A stretch of 64,000 nt of DNA, taken from JAIQFL01 sp035501495. Its GTDB lineage: Bacteria > Acidobacteriota > Terriglobia > Bryobacterales > Bryobacteraceae. This document shows, piece after piece, positions 52,336-61,438 of this stretch. The notes beneath the pieces were generated by a model. That model did not search any database, was not told the DNA's origin, and saw nothing but the letters and a program-made list of their open reading frames with translations. Numbering within the stretch: position 1 is the first letter of the stretch; the number at the start of each line of letters is the position of its first letter. The DNA lies in the NCBI GenBank assembly GCA_035501495.1, contig DATJWB010000067.1, positions 3,297 to 67,296 on the forward strand, given 5' to 3'. A program made the translations under genes and the position numbers.

Positions 52336-53085
52336 CTACGAGGCCCGCACTCTTCGCCCTACGCCCCAGACTGCTACGCCCAACGCAAGGCCAACGATCA
52401 GTCCCATGCCAGCGATCGCGAGGCGGTTCGGGCCGATCGGCCTCTGCGGCAGATTGGCCGGATCGAGCACCTCCATGCGCTCCGCCGGGGCCTTCGAGGT
52501 CTCCGCACTCGAGAGATTCAACCAAATCAGCCGGGAGGTCAGATCGCGTGTCACCGCCTGGGCTCCCGCCGGGTCCGAGTATTGAAACGCGAGCTGGAAG
52601 ACATTTGACTCGGGCGTGCCGCGCACCGGCGTGATCTGAATGTCGCGATTCATCGACAGGACTACGTCCTCCAACGGCAGATTCTTTAGCTCGCCCCGGT
52701 AGAGGTTCTGATTTTGAATGATCTCCGACAGCGACCTCCTGTTTAGAAGATCTTCCTGCAACGATCCGAGCCGCTCCGCTACGAAGCGGCTGTCCGTCTC
52801 CGCGCCGTCCGGGCGGCTGACGCGCAGGACGGCGTATGACACGTAACGGTCGTGCACCTGGAATGCGCCAACGGTGGCCAGGATGATGCCCGCCAGTCCG
52901 CCAATCGCAGTCACTTTCGGAAGGCTCCACATCTGCATCTGCATCTCCAGTGCTCCTCGCGCCGCATCCCAGAAATCGCGCCAGCCTGGGCCAATGTCCT
53001 CCAGCAAGGCGTCGAACTCCGCTCCATACCGCCGGCGCCACTCCCGCGGGTAGAGCGCCGCGGCAACCCGCATCCAGCGCTTCAT
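52336..53085 (-). CDS. PadR-linked membrane protein, Wzz-like topology
   Basis: A 249-residue protein. The first ~50 residues are a soluble segment (LYPREWRRRYGAEFDALLED), typical of acidobacterial proteins encoded after PadR regulators. Then follow a TM helix (TAIGGLAGIILATVGAF), a ~130-residue periplasmic domain and a second TM helix (AIAGMGLIVGLALGVAVWG). A segment near the second TM (PANLPQRPIGPNR) recalls the Pro-rich region of chain-length determinant (Wzz) proteins. The ATG overlaps the stop of the PadR gene (ATGA). Function unknown; repression by PadR is likely. Confidence 0.75.
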   Translation of the reverse strand: MKRWMRVAAALYPREWRRRYGAEFDALLEDIGPGWRDFWDAARGALEMQMQMWSLPKVTAIGGLAGIILATVGAFQVHDRYVSYAVLRVSRPDGAETDSRFVAERLGSLQEDLLNRRSLSEIIQNQNLYRGELKNLPLEDVVLSMNRDIQITPVRGTPESNVFQLAFQYSDPAGAQAVTRDLTSRLIWLNLSSAETSKAPAERMEVLDPANLPQRPIGPNRLAIAGMGLIVGLALGVAVWGVGRRVRAS

Positions 53086-53369
53086 GCGTGTTTCAACCGT
53101 CGCTGCGCCGTCTGCACCACCTGGTGGAGGGCTGCTATCTGGCCTTCCAGGTACCGCCGGCCCAAGGCTGTGATCGTGTAAGGCTGGCGCCGGTCTTGCG
53201 ATTTCACCGCGCTGATCCAGCCGCGCTCCTCCAGCCGCGTAATCGCGCCGTAGAGCGTGCCGGGTCCGAGCCGGATGTTCGCGAACCGTTGAATGTCTTC
53301 CATCATGGCGTAGCCATGCTTGTCGCCATCGGCCAGGCTGGCGAGGACCAGGAGCGTCGGGTCAGACAT
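53082..53369 (-). CDS. PadR family transcriptional regulator
   Basis: A 95-residue winged-helix repressor of the short PadR class: LLVLASLADGDKHGYAMMEDI (helices 1-2), GPGTLYGAITRLEERGWI (recognition helix region) and the wing DRRQPYTITALGRRYLEGQ, then a dimerising helix. Coupled to the downstream membrane protein by a 4-nt overlap. A repeated CGTA-rich element around 53386-53403 (GTAGTATCGTACGACG) could be its operator, since PadR proteins commonly bind inverted repeats near their own start; that site assignment is inference. Confidence 0.9.
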   Translation of the reverse strand: MSDPTLLVLASLADGDKHGYAMMEDIQRFANIRLGPGTLYGAITRLEERGWISAVKSQDRRQPYTITALGRRYLEGQIAALHQVVQTAQRRLKHA

Positions 53370-53432
53370 CGCTATTTCGTCTCACGTAGTATCGTACGAC
53401 GTAATAAGGCGGACGTCAAGACCTCTGACAAA

Positions 53433-54833
53433 ATGCCAAACTACGATATGCGCACCGTTCCTATTGCGGCTCTCGCGGTTGCCGCGGCCGCCTTCGCCGC
53501 CGACACGCCCAACCTTGCGGAGCAGTACCGCTCCGTGGCGAACCGGCTGATTGACGCGGCTCTGGCCGATACGGAGGGGTACCAGCGCCTCACCTACCTG
53601 TGCTATCGGATCGGCAATCGCTTGAGCGGTTCGGCGGGCCTGGAGAAGGCCATCGCGTGGTCAGTGGAACAGATGAAGAGCGCTGGTCTCACGAATGTGC
53701 GCGTGATCCCCACCAAGGTTCCTCACTGGGTGCGAGGCGCGGAGTCGGCCCGCATGCTGGCGCCGTTCGACAAGCCGCTGCACATGCTGGGACTGGGCGG
53801 AAGCATCGCCACGCCGCCCGGTGGAATCACGGCCGACGTGGTGGCAGTGGCGGACTTCAACGAGTTGGACCGCCTGGGGCGGGACCGGGTGCAGGGCAAG
53901 ATCGTTCTCTACAACCAGGAGTTTCAGGGGTACGGCACCACCGTGACCTATCGGACCAACGGGGCTTCCCGTGCGGCGGCTCTGGGCGCGGCGGCGGCCC
54001 TCGTCCGCTCGATCACACCGCTGGCCATGCAGATTCCGCACACCGGCGCCATGAACTACGATCCCACCCAGCCGAAGATTCCCACGGCCGCGGTGTCGCC
54101 CGAGGATGCCATGATGATGGCCCGGCTGGTGGCCGATGGCGTTCCGGTGAAGGTCCGCCTCGAGATGAGCGCCCACATGGAGCCGGATGCCGACAGCGGC
54201 GACGTAATCGGCGAGATCCGCGGCCGCGAACTGCCCGATGAAGTTGTGGTGATGGGCGGGCACATCGATTCGTGGGACGTTGGTCAGGGCGCGCAGGACG
54301 ACGGCGCGTCGATCATGGCCTGCCTCGAGGCGCTCGCTCTGATGAAGAAGTTGGGCCTCGAACCCCGACGCACGATTCGAGTGGCGTTCTGGGTAAATGA
54401 AGAGAACGGCGGCAGGGGCGGCGAGGCGTATCGCGAATTCGTGGGGGACAAGATCCGGGAGCAGGTGGCGGCAATCGAGATGGATGGAGGCGCGGAGACC
54501 CCCGTCGGCTTCGGCGCTGCCGTAGACCCGGTCTCGCAGGAAATGCTGCGGCAGGTCGGGAAGCTTCTGGAGCGCGTGGGAGCGGGGGAGATCAATGCGG
54601 CGGGCGGAGGTGCCGACATCGCGCCGCTGATGCGCGACGGCGTTCCGGGCCTGGCGGAGCGCACCATGGGCACGCACTATTTCGATTGGCACCACACCGA
54701 GACGGATACTCTGGACAAGGTAAATCCGGAGGACTTTCGCAAGAACCTGGCCGCTCTCGCGGTGATGGGCTTCGCGCTGGCCGACATGCCCGGGCGCCTG
54801 ACCGCGTCAGGAGGAGGCCGGCGCGCGAGATAA
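53433..54833 (+). CDS. Secreted M28 family zinc peptidase
   Basis: A 466-residue exported peptidase (signal peptide VPIAALAVAAAAFAAD). A PA-like insert lies around residues 110-230. The catalytic domain has the M28 zinc ligands GGHIDSWDVGQGAQDDGAS (His, Asp), NEENGGRGG (catalytic Glu and Zn-binding Glu), IEMDGGAETP (Asp) and HHTETDTLDKV (His). It probably removes amino acids from the N-terminus of peptides in the periplasm or outside the cell. Start ATG 53433 or the in-frame ATG at 53448; neither has a clear ribosome site. Confidence 0.9.
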   Translation: MPNYDMRTVPIAALAVAAAAFAADTPNLAEQYRSVANRLIDAALADTEGYQRLTYLCYRIGNRLSGSAGLEKAIAWSVEQMKSAGLTNVRVIPTKVPHWVRGAESARMLAPFDKPLHMLGLGGSIATPPGGITADVVAVADFNELDRLGRDRVQGKIVLYNQEFQGYGTTVTYRTNGASRAAALGAAAALVRSITPLAMQIPHTGAMNYDPTQPKIPTAAVSPEDAMMMARLVADGVPVKVRLEMSAHMEPDADSGDVIGEIRGRELPDEVVVMGGHIDSWDVGQGAQDDGASIMACLEALALMKKLGLEPRRTIRVAFWVNEENGGRGGEAYREFVGDKIREQVAAIEMDGGAETPVGFGAAVDPVSQEMLRQVGKLLERVGAGEINAAGGGADIAPLMRDGVPGLAERTMGTHYFDWHHTETDTLDKVNPEDFRKNLAALAVMGFALADMPGRLTASGGGRRAR

Positions 54834-54874
54834 GTGCGCTGAGGCGCGTCCTGCCACAGCTATACTGAAAGAAG

Positions 54875-55744
54875 ATGCGGCGTGTCCCGGTTCTGTTCTT
54901 GATAGCGGGGGTTGGGCTGGTGGTTACTCTCTTTGCGCAGCGCCCGTTTCGCGAGTATCCGGCCTGGGAGTACAACGACTATCCTTTGCCCAAAGACTAC
55001 CTGGTGCCGGGAGAGTGGACCTTTGCGCGCCTCATGTATCCCTCCACTCACCTGGTGATCGACTGGCAGTCCGAGCATCGCCGGGGCTACGACTGGCGGG
55101 AAGGCAACACCAACTGGACCATCGATTATCCCCGGTCGGACCGGCATCTGTCGGAGGCCTTGCGCCGCTTGACGCGCATCCAGACCAGGTCGGCCGAACA
55201 GCCCATTAACCTCGACGACGAGACCGAGGACGTTCTCAATTACCCGTGGCTGTATGCCGTGGAGGTCGGACACTGGGAACTGACTCCGGATCAGATCGCG
55301 AAATTCCGCGAGTACCTCTTACGCGGCGGATTCTTCATGTGCGACGACTTCCATGGGAACGACGAGTGGAACGTCTTCATCACCACGATGCACAAGGTGT
55401 TTCCGGACCGGACGATCGTGGACCTTCCCAACGCTGACGCGATCTTTCACACCGTCTTCAATCTCGACGACCGTTACCAGGTTCCGGGAGCGCAGTTCAT
55501 CCAGACCCGCAGCATCTGCGAAAAGTGCCCGACCTATAGCAGCATCGGCTACGACAACGGCGGGCTGGGGGCGCACTGGCGCGGAATTTACGACGACACG
55601 GGCCGCCTGATGGTGGCCATCTGCCACAACATGGATCTGGGCGACTCCTGGGAGCACGCCGACAATCCGCAATACCCCGCGAAGTTCTCGGCTCTGGGCG
55701 TGCGCATCGGCGTCAACTACATTACTTACGCGATGACGCATTAG
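54875..55744 (+). CDS. Secreted DUF4159 protein
   Basis: A 289-residue protein with a signal peptide (LFLIAGVGLVVTLFA) and one DUF4159 domain: EWTFARLMYPS, NWTIDYPRSDRHLSEALRRLT, EDVLNYPWLYAVEVGHWEL and LRRGGFF-like LLRGGFFMCDDFHG. DUF4159 proteins resemble a class I glutamine-amidotransferase-like fold and occur often with MoxR/VWA genes or with squalene-cyclase-like repeat proteins, as here at 56.5-58.8 kb. Function unknown. It follows the M28 peptidase by 41 nt on the same strand. Confidence 0.82.
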   Translation: MRRVPVLFLIAGVGLVVTLFAQRPFREYPAWEYNDYPLPKDYLVPGEWTFARLMYPSTHLVIDWQSEHRRGYDWREGNTNWTIDYPRSDRHLSEALRRLTRIQTRSAEQPINLDDETEDVLNYPWLYAVEVGHWELTPDQIAKFREYLLRGGFFMCDDFHGNDEWNVFITTMHKVFPDRTIVDLPNADAIFHTVFNLDDRYQVPGAQFIQTRSICEKCPTYSSIGYDNGGLGAHWRGIYDDTGRLMVAICHNMDLGDSWEHADNPQYPAKFSALGVRIGVNYITYAMTH

Positions 55745-55845
55745 CCAATGGGCAAAGTGCGCCCGCGCCACATTGCCGTCGCGGGTCCAAAGGCATCCGA
55801 ATTGCTCCTCTTTTTGCGATTTGCGCAGTAATGGGGAGGATTTGC

Positions 55846-56463
55846 ATGGTACCAATTCGAACACTCGCGATCCGCAAGAGTCTGCCTTTCCTGGTCCTGT
55901 TCGGAATGATGAGTTCCGCCTCGCTGTTCGCCGGGGGCAATAATCCGGAGCGCACGCTGATCTTGCCGGCGGGCACGCGCATTCCGATCCGTCTGGCACA
56001 GTCCATCGATACCCGCCGCGACCGGCCGGGAACTCCTTTTCTGGCGCATGTTTCCACCACTGTCTGGCACAATGGGCAGGTGATTCTTCCGCGCGGCACG
56101 ATCTGTCGGGGACACGTCGCTGAATCCAGGCCTTCCGGCCGTTTGAAAGGCCGGGCCGTCCTGAGCCTCAGGCTGGATTCTGTCGAGTGGGATGGAAGAA
56201 AGTACACGATTGACACCTCGTCTCCGTCCTTTGCGAGTCAGTCGCACAAGAAGCGCAACCTGACGCTGATCGGCGGAGGAGCCGGAACTGGAGCGACCAT
56301 CGGCGCGATTGCCGGCGGCGGTGTGGGAGCCGCGGTCGGTGCCGGGGCAGGCGCGGTGGTCGGGGTCACGGGCGCGGCCATCACGGGCAAACGGCAGCTC
56401 CATCTCGCGCCCGAAACTCGCGTCGTGTTTACCTTGCGGGAAAGCGTCCATCTGCGCGGTTGA
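55846..56463 (+). CDS. Exported glycine-zipper protein
   Basis: A 205-residue exported protein. The start is ATG 55846, six nt after GGGGAGGA, instead of the in-frame ATG at 55831 which contains that ribosome site. After the signal peptide comes a beta-rich domain (LPAGTRIPIRLAQSIDT, QVILPRGTICRGHV) and then a long glycine zipper (GAGTGATIGAIAGGGVGAA...) that may insert into a membrane or form oligomers. The LPAGTRIPIRL.. domain is similar to sequences I recall from secretion-system TrbI/DotG C-termini and many acidobacterial hypothetical proteins. Role unknown. Confidence 0.72.
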   Translation: MVPIRTLAIRKSLPFLVLFGMMSSASLFAGGNNPERTLILPAGTRIPIRLAQSIDTRRDRPGTPFLAHVSTTVWHNGQVILPRGTICRGHVAESRPSGRLKGRAVLSLRLDSVEWDGRKYTIDTSSPSFASQSHKKRNLTLIGGGAGTGATIGAIAGGGVGAAVGAGAGAVVGVTGAAITGKRQLHLAPETRVVFTLRESVHLRG

Positions 56464-56559
56464 AGGGCAAGCTAAAAATTCTCTGCAAGGAAGTCTCTCG
56501 TGGCGGCATTAGAGTGGCAAGCCGCGCACTCAGTCGCAGGCCGTACCAGGAGAGACACC

Positions 56560-57753
56560 ATGATTTCCAAGAGGACGAGTGTGTTCGTTACCGGTGTAGC
56601 TATTGCCGCCGCCGGCATCTACGCCGAAACCAGGCTCTCGGGAGACACCAGCCTTCCCAAGGCCGACCCCGTCGCCACAGCCGTGCAAAAGGGCGTCAAA
56701 TGGCTGGTCTCGGTGCAGGGAAAAGATGGAGGCTGGGGACAGGACGGAGGCGAAACCTCCTACGTCCGGCAGGGCGAGCGCCTCGAATCGAGCGGCAACG
56801 ACGTGGCTAACACCGCGGTGGCCGCCGAAGCGCTGCTGCACACCGGCAACACGCCCACCAGCGGCGAGTACCGCGAGGCGTTGCAGCGCGCCGTCGCTTT
56901 TATTCTGAGGAACGTCGAGCAGAGCCCGGCTGGAGGCCTGGCGGTGACCGATCGCACCGGAACGCAGATCCAGCGCAAACTGGGGCCGTACATCGATACG
57001 TTCCTCACGTCCAGGCTGCTGGCCGAACTGGACGGCACCATGGGCGATGCGCGGTCGAACGCTCGGGTGCGCCAGAGCCTGGAGAAGTGCGTGGCGAAGA
57101 TCGAGAAGCACCAGCTCCAGGACGGCAGTTGGAATATCGCCGGGGGCTGGGCGCCGATTCTGGGGACGTCCATGGCTTCGCGCAGCCTGGATCTTGCCCG
57201 GCAGAAAGGCGTAGCGGTGTCGCCGGTGATCCTGGCGAAGGTCGATGACTACACCCAGCAGGCGGCGCAGCCCGCGCCGGCGGCCGGTCCGGTCGCGGGC
57301 AGGAGCGCCGGAATTGCGGCCGGAGTGATGACGGCGGCGGGCTCGCGCCCCGCTCTGTCGGCCTCGGCCGGGGTCTCTCTTTACCAGGGAGCACAGGCCC
57401 TCGAACAGCTCAGCCGCACGGATGCCGACCGCAAGAAGAACGCGAGGCAGATCGACGCCATTAAAGATCAGCTCTCCGACGCCCGCTTCGTCACCGGCTT
57501 CGGATCCATGGGCGGAGAGGAGTTTTTCTCGTACCTCAATATCAGCGACAGCCTGCACCGCACCGGCGGCCCGCAATGGGAGAAGTGGAACAACGACATC
57601 AAGGCGAGGGTGCTACAGATGCAGAATGAGGACGGCACATGGGCGGGCCACCACTGCATTACCGGGCGCGTCGCCGTCACCAGCGCGGCGATCCTGACCC
57701 TCATGGCGGAGCACGACCAGACCGTCCAGAGCACCAGTTTCAAGAGGAACTGA
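56560..57753 (+). CDS. Exported prenyltransferase/squalene-cyclase-like repeat protein 1
   Basis: A 397-residue protein with an N-terminal export signal (VFVTGVAIAAAGIYA) and an alpha/alpha toroid of terpene-cyclase repeats: VQKGVKWLVSVQGKDGGWGQDGG, then IEKHQLQDGSWNIAGGW and VLQMQNEDGTWAGHH, each with the QxxDGxW signature. The catalytic DXDD of squalene-hopene cyclases is not present, so it is probably not a cyclase; toroids of this type bind peptides or lipids. ATG 56560 follows AGGAGAG. The last codon overlaps the start of the next gene by one nt (TGATG). Confidence 0.8.
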   Translation: MISKRTSVFVTGVAIAAAGIYAETRLSGDTSLPKADPVATAVQKGVKWLVSVQGKDGGWGQDGGETSYVRQGERLESSGNDVANTAVAAEALLHTGNTPTSGEYREALQRAVAFILRNVEQSPAGGLAVTDRTGTQIQRKLGPYIDTFLTSRLLAELDGTMGDARSNARVRQSLEKCVAKIEKHQLQDGSWNIAGGWAPILGTSMASRSLDLARQKGVAVSPVILAKVDDYTQQAAQPAPAAGPVAGRSAGIAAGVMTAAGSRPALSASAGVSLYQGAQALEQLSRTDADRKKNARQIDAIKDQLSDARFVTGFGSMGGEEFFSYLNISDSLHRTGGPQWEKWNNDIKARVLQMQNEDGTWAGHHCITGRVAVTSAAILTLMAEHDQTVQSTSFKRN

Positions 57754-58814
57754 TGCGCCGCCGCTATTTCCTCGGAGTGCTGATCGCGCAGGCGGCCTGC
57801 GTGCGCGCGCCCCGATCCGCGATGGCGAAGGCGGCACGCTGGCTTTGGAGGCAGCAGGAGGGCGACGGCGGTTGGCACAGCCACACCTACGGCCTGCTGC
57901 GCTCCGGGCAGTCGCTGACGCCGTTCGTTTTGGACGCGCTGCTGGGGGTGCCCGCGGCCGTTTATCCGCTACCCGGCAACCAGGTGGAACGGGCCATTGC
58001 CTTCATCCGGCGAAACACCCGGCCGGACGGCGCGTTGGGGATGGCCGACCCCGGCATCCCCGATTATCCCAACTACGCGACCGCGCTCGCCGTCAGCGCG
58101 CTGTGCCGGGCCGGCCGCGCCGAGTGGGTCCAGCCGATGGTGGATTATCTGCGCCGCCAGCAGTTCGCGGAGCAGAATGGGTGGAACCGGGACCATCCGG
58201 CGTACGGTGCGTGGGGCATGGGCGGCGAAACGCGCACGCCGCCCGACACCGGACACGTGGATCTGTCGATGACGCGGCACGTCCTGGAAGCGCTGCGCGC
58301 CGCGGAGACACCGGCGGGCGACCCCGTGTTCGAACGCGCCTGCGTGTTTCTGGAGCGTTGCCAGAACACCGGAGAGCCCGCCGACGGCGGCTTCTTCTTC
58401 TCCACAACCGAATTCGACACTAATAAGGCCGGGCATGACGGCCGGCGTTTCCGGAGCTACGGCACCACTACCGCCGATGGCATCCTGGCACTGCTCGCGG
58501 CAGGGCGGCCGGCTCGAGATCCCGGGGTGGCCGCCGCGCAGCGTTGGCTTGCGGCTCGCCATCGGGACATGGCCGTGCCTGGCTTCATCGGGGAGGCTTA
58601 TCAGCGCTGGCCTCGCGGGCTGGCCTTTTATTATGCCGCCGCGTCCACGAAGGCTTTTCAGGCGTTGCGGCAGGACGCCGGCAGCGGCGTGATCGAAGGT
58701 CTGTTAAGGGCGCAACGCTCCGATGGGGCCTGGGTCAACCCGGAAAACCTGGTGAAGGAAGACGATCCGCTGATCGCCACGCCCTTCGCGATTCGCGCGC
58801 TGCCGGCGGGGTAG
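57753..58814 (+). CDS. Exported prenyltransferase/squalene-cyclase-like repeat protein 2
   Basis: A 353-residue protein coupled to the previous gene (TGATG). A short, Arg-rich signal (MRRRYFLGVLIAQAACVRA) precedes several toroid repeats: AKAARWLWRQQEGDGGWHS, AIAFIRRNTRPDGALGM, and LLRAQRSDGAWVNPE at the end. A GDGGW-type motif occurs in the first repeat and a TPFAIRAL helix closes the ring. Like its neighbour it lacks DXDD. The two probably form a pair of binding proteins with the DUF4159 protein upstream; this is inferred from gene order. Confidence 0.8.
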   Translation: MRRRYFLGVLIAQAACVRAPRSAMAKAARWLWRQQEGDGGWHSHTYGLLRSGQSLTPFVLDALLGVPAAVYPLPGNQVERAIAFIRRNTRPDGALGMADPGIPDYPNYATALAVSALCRAGRAEWVQPMVDYLRRQQFAEQNGWNRDHPAYGAWGMGGETRTPPDTGHVDLSMTRHVLEALRAAETPAGDPVFERACVFLERCQNTGEPADGGFFFSTTEFDTNKAGHDGRRFRSYGTTTADGILALLAAGRPARDPGVAAAQRWLAARHRDMAVPGFIGEAYQRWPRGLAFYYAAASTKAFQALRQDAGSGVIEGLLRAQRSDGAWVNPENLVKEDDPLIATPFAIRALPAG

Positions 58815-58829
58815 CGCGGTGCGGCCCGC

Positions 58830-61310
58830 TCAATCGCAGCGCAGGGAAATTACCGCGTCGATCTTCGATGCCCTCCTGGCCGGCATGTAGCTGGCCAGCA
58901 GCGCGACGGCCGTCAACAGCAGCGGGACCGCCGTGAACGTCATGGCATCGGTGGGCGCCACGCCGAACAGCAAGGTACGCAAGAAGCGCGTGAGCGCCAG
59001 TGCCCCGGCTACTCCGCCGGCCACTCCTGCCATCGCCAGCGCCATCGCCTGGCGAACCACCAGGCCCAGGATGCCGCGCCGGGTGGCGCCCAGCGCGATC
59101 CGAATCCCGATCTCCCGGGTCGCCTGGCTCACGAGGTACGTCATCACTCCGTACACGCCGACGGCGGCCAGCGCGAGCGCGAGCGATGCGAAGAAGGCGA
59201 GCAGCAGCTTGAAGAATCGCCTCCGCGCCAGGGACTCGGCGACGCGCTCCGGCATGGTGCGCACGGAGTAGACAGGCAAATCCGGGTCGAGGGCGTGGAC
59301 CTCCGTCGTCACCGCCGCCGACAGTCCAGCCGGATCGCCGGCGCTGCGCAGCACAATCGTTACCGCGCGCGATGGCACCTGGGTCTGCGGAGAATAGAAG
59401 GCGATGCGAGGGTCGGAATCGAGCGACTCCTGCTTCACCCGACCCACCACCCCGACAATTGTCTGCCAGTACTCCCCCGAGGCCGACTGCACGACATGGA
59501 TGCGCTTGCCCACCGCCTCCGCGGCGCCGCGCGGGCCGGGCCAGTATTCGAGGGCCATGCGTTCGTCAACAATCACCACGCGCGGCGCGGTGACCGTGTC
59601 CTGGTCGTGGAAATACCGGCCTGCGAGCAGCGGTATCTCCATGGCTTGAAAATAATGGCCGCCGGCCACCCGCGCATCGGCGTTCAGGAACTTCTCGCCG
59701 GCCGGCGGCACGCGCCCTTCGATCTGGATGGGCGTCCAGGCGTAGTCCTGGCTGAGCGGCATCGAGGTCGTGCCGCCCGCAAAGGAAACTCCGGGGAGAT
59801 GCTCCAACCTCTCCCAAAGCGTGTGGAAGGAGTTTAGCGCGGCGCGGAAATCGTCGTACTTGCGGCCGGCCAGCCGCAGCTCGAACGTCAGCACGCCCGC
59901 CGGATTGAATCCGGGCGGCACGTTCTCCAGGCGCGCGAAACTGCGGATCAGCAGTCCCGCGCCCATCAGCAGGACCACCGAAAGCGCCAACTCCGCGATC
60001 ACCAGCAGGCGGCGCAGGGACTGCCCGCGCCCCCACATCGATCCGATGCCCGAGGCGCCGCGCCCCGCCTCGCGCAGCGTGGTGAACAGGTCGAGGCGCG
60101 AGATGCGCAGCGCGGGCGCCAGCCCGAAGAGCATTCCCGCGACCAGCGACAGCCACAGCGTAAACAGCAGCACCCGGCCGTCGACCGCGATTTCCCCGAG
60201 GCGCGGTACACTTTCGGCGCCGATGGCCTGCACCCAGGCGACACTCCACACCGAGAAGAGCACGCCGAGAACCCCGCCTCCCAGCGCGAGCACGACGCTT
60301 TCGGTGAGCAACTGCCGGACGATCCGGCCGCGAGTGGCGCCCATGGCCGCGCGCACGCCCATCTCCTGCCGGCGCGCGATGGCACGGGACAGCAGAAGAT
60401 TGGCGACGTTGGCGCACGCGATCAGAAGCACGAACCCGACCGAGCCGATCAGGATGTAGAGCATCGGGCGCACGCCGCCGACCACTTCTTCGAGCAGGGG
60501 CACGATGCTGAACGTCAGTCCGCCGTTCGGCGGATAGATCTCCGGATAATCGCGGCGCAGGCGGGCGGTGATGGTTTCCATCTCCGCCTGGGCCTGGCGC
60601 ACCGAAACTCCGCGCTTCAGCTTGCCGAGGATGTTGTAGTCTTCGTGGTCGCGGACGCGCGCCGCGTTGGGGGCGAGCGGGAGATTCAGCAGAATCTCGG
60701 CCGAGCCAGTGCCGCGCAGCACGGGCAGTACTTCGTGCGGCAATGCGAAGGAACGTGGCAGAACACCGGCCACCAGGTAAGGCTGGCCGTTGATCAGCAG
60801 CTTGCGGCCGACCACGCGGGGATCCAGCCCATAGCGCCGCGCCCACAAAGCGTAGCTCAGCACGGCCACCGGGGTTGTGCCGGGCAGATCCTCATCGGAG
60901 ACGAGGAGGCGGCCGTGGAGCGGGCGCGCGCCCAGCATGGGGAACAGGCTGGAGGAGACACGCACCGCGCCGATGCGCTCGGGCTCGCCATCGCCGGTCA
61001 GATTGTAAATGCCGCCGATGGCCAGCGCGACCTGTTCGAAGTCCTGGTGACCATTCCGGATATCGAAATACTGCGCCGTGGAGAACCAGTCCCGGGTGAT
61101 ATTCAGGCCAGGGGAACGGTTCCACAAGATCACCAGCCGGCCGGCATCGGCGAACGGCAGCGGGCGCAGAAAGAGCGCGTTCGCCACGCTGAAGATGGAG
61201 GTGTTGGCGCCAATGCCGAGGGCCAGCGAGAGCAGCGCCGCCAGAGTGTACCCGGGATTCCTGGCGAAGGCGCGCACCGCGTAACGGAGGTCCTGGGGCA
61301 GGGGCAGCAT
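58830..61310 (-). CDS. MacB/FtsX-type ABC transporter permease (acidobacterial ADOP type)
   Basis: An 826-residue permease with the same layout as the gene at 4.4 kb: PQDLRYAVRAFARNPGYTLA, TM1 with LALGIGANTSIFS, a periplasmic MacB_PCD domain, an FtsX helix triplet (LIACANVANLLLSRA, EMGVRAAMGATRGRIVRQLL), a second periplasmic domain and a final triplet ending LASYMPARRASKIDAVISLRCD. ATG 61310 gives the typical family N-terminus; the longer frame up to 61589 crosses the start of the VWFA gene and is not coding. There is no ATPase domain. It converges with the repeat-protein operon. Confidence 0.88.
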   Translation of the reverse strand: MLPLPQDLRYAVRAFARNPGYTLAALLSLALGIGANTSIFSVANALFLRPLPFADAGRLVILWNRSPGLNITRDWFSTAQYFDIRNGHQDFEQVALAIGGIYNLTGDGEPERIGAVRVSSSLFPMLGARPLHGRLLVSDEDLPGTTPVAVLSYALWARRYGLDPRVVGRKLLINGQPYLVAGVLPRSFALPHEVLPVLRGTGSAEILLNLPLAPNAARVRDHEDYNILGKLKRGVSVRQAQAEMETITARLRRDYPEIYPPNGGLTFSIVPLLEEVVGGVRPMLYILIGSVGFVLLIACANVANLLLSRAIARRQEMGVRAAMGATRGRIVRQLLTESVVLALGGGVLGVLFSVWSVAWVQAIGAESVPRLGEIAVDGRVLLFTLWLSLVAGMLFGLAPALRISRLDLFTTLREAGRGASGIGSMWGRGQSLRRLLVIAELALSVVLLMGAGLLIRSFARLENVPPGFNPAGVLTFELRLAGRKYDDFRAALNSFHTLWERLEHLPGVSFAGGTTSMPLSQDYAWTPIQIEGRVPPAGEKFLNADARVAGGHYFQAMEIPLLAGRYFHDQDTVTAPRVVIVDERMALEYWPGPRGAAEAVGKRIHVVQSASGEYWQTIVGVVGRVKQESLDSDPRIAFYSPQTQVPSRAVTIVLRSAGDPAGLSAAVTTEVHALDPDLPVYSVRTMPERVAESLARRRFFKLLLAFFASLALALAAVGVYGVMTYLVSQATREIGIRIALGATRRGILGLVVRQAMALAMAGVAGGVAGALALTRFLRTLLFGVAPTDAMTFTAVPLLLTAVALLASYMPARRASKIDAVISLRCD

Positions 61311-61438
61311 GAGTGGTTGACATCGTACCACAGGGGTTTGGGATCGAGTCACCGCAAAAACCATCCCACTACTGTTGAAAAATTCCACATGTGAAGTTTC
61401 ACCGGGGAATGCTAGACTTGACCCAAACGGAGGGGACC

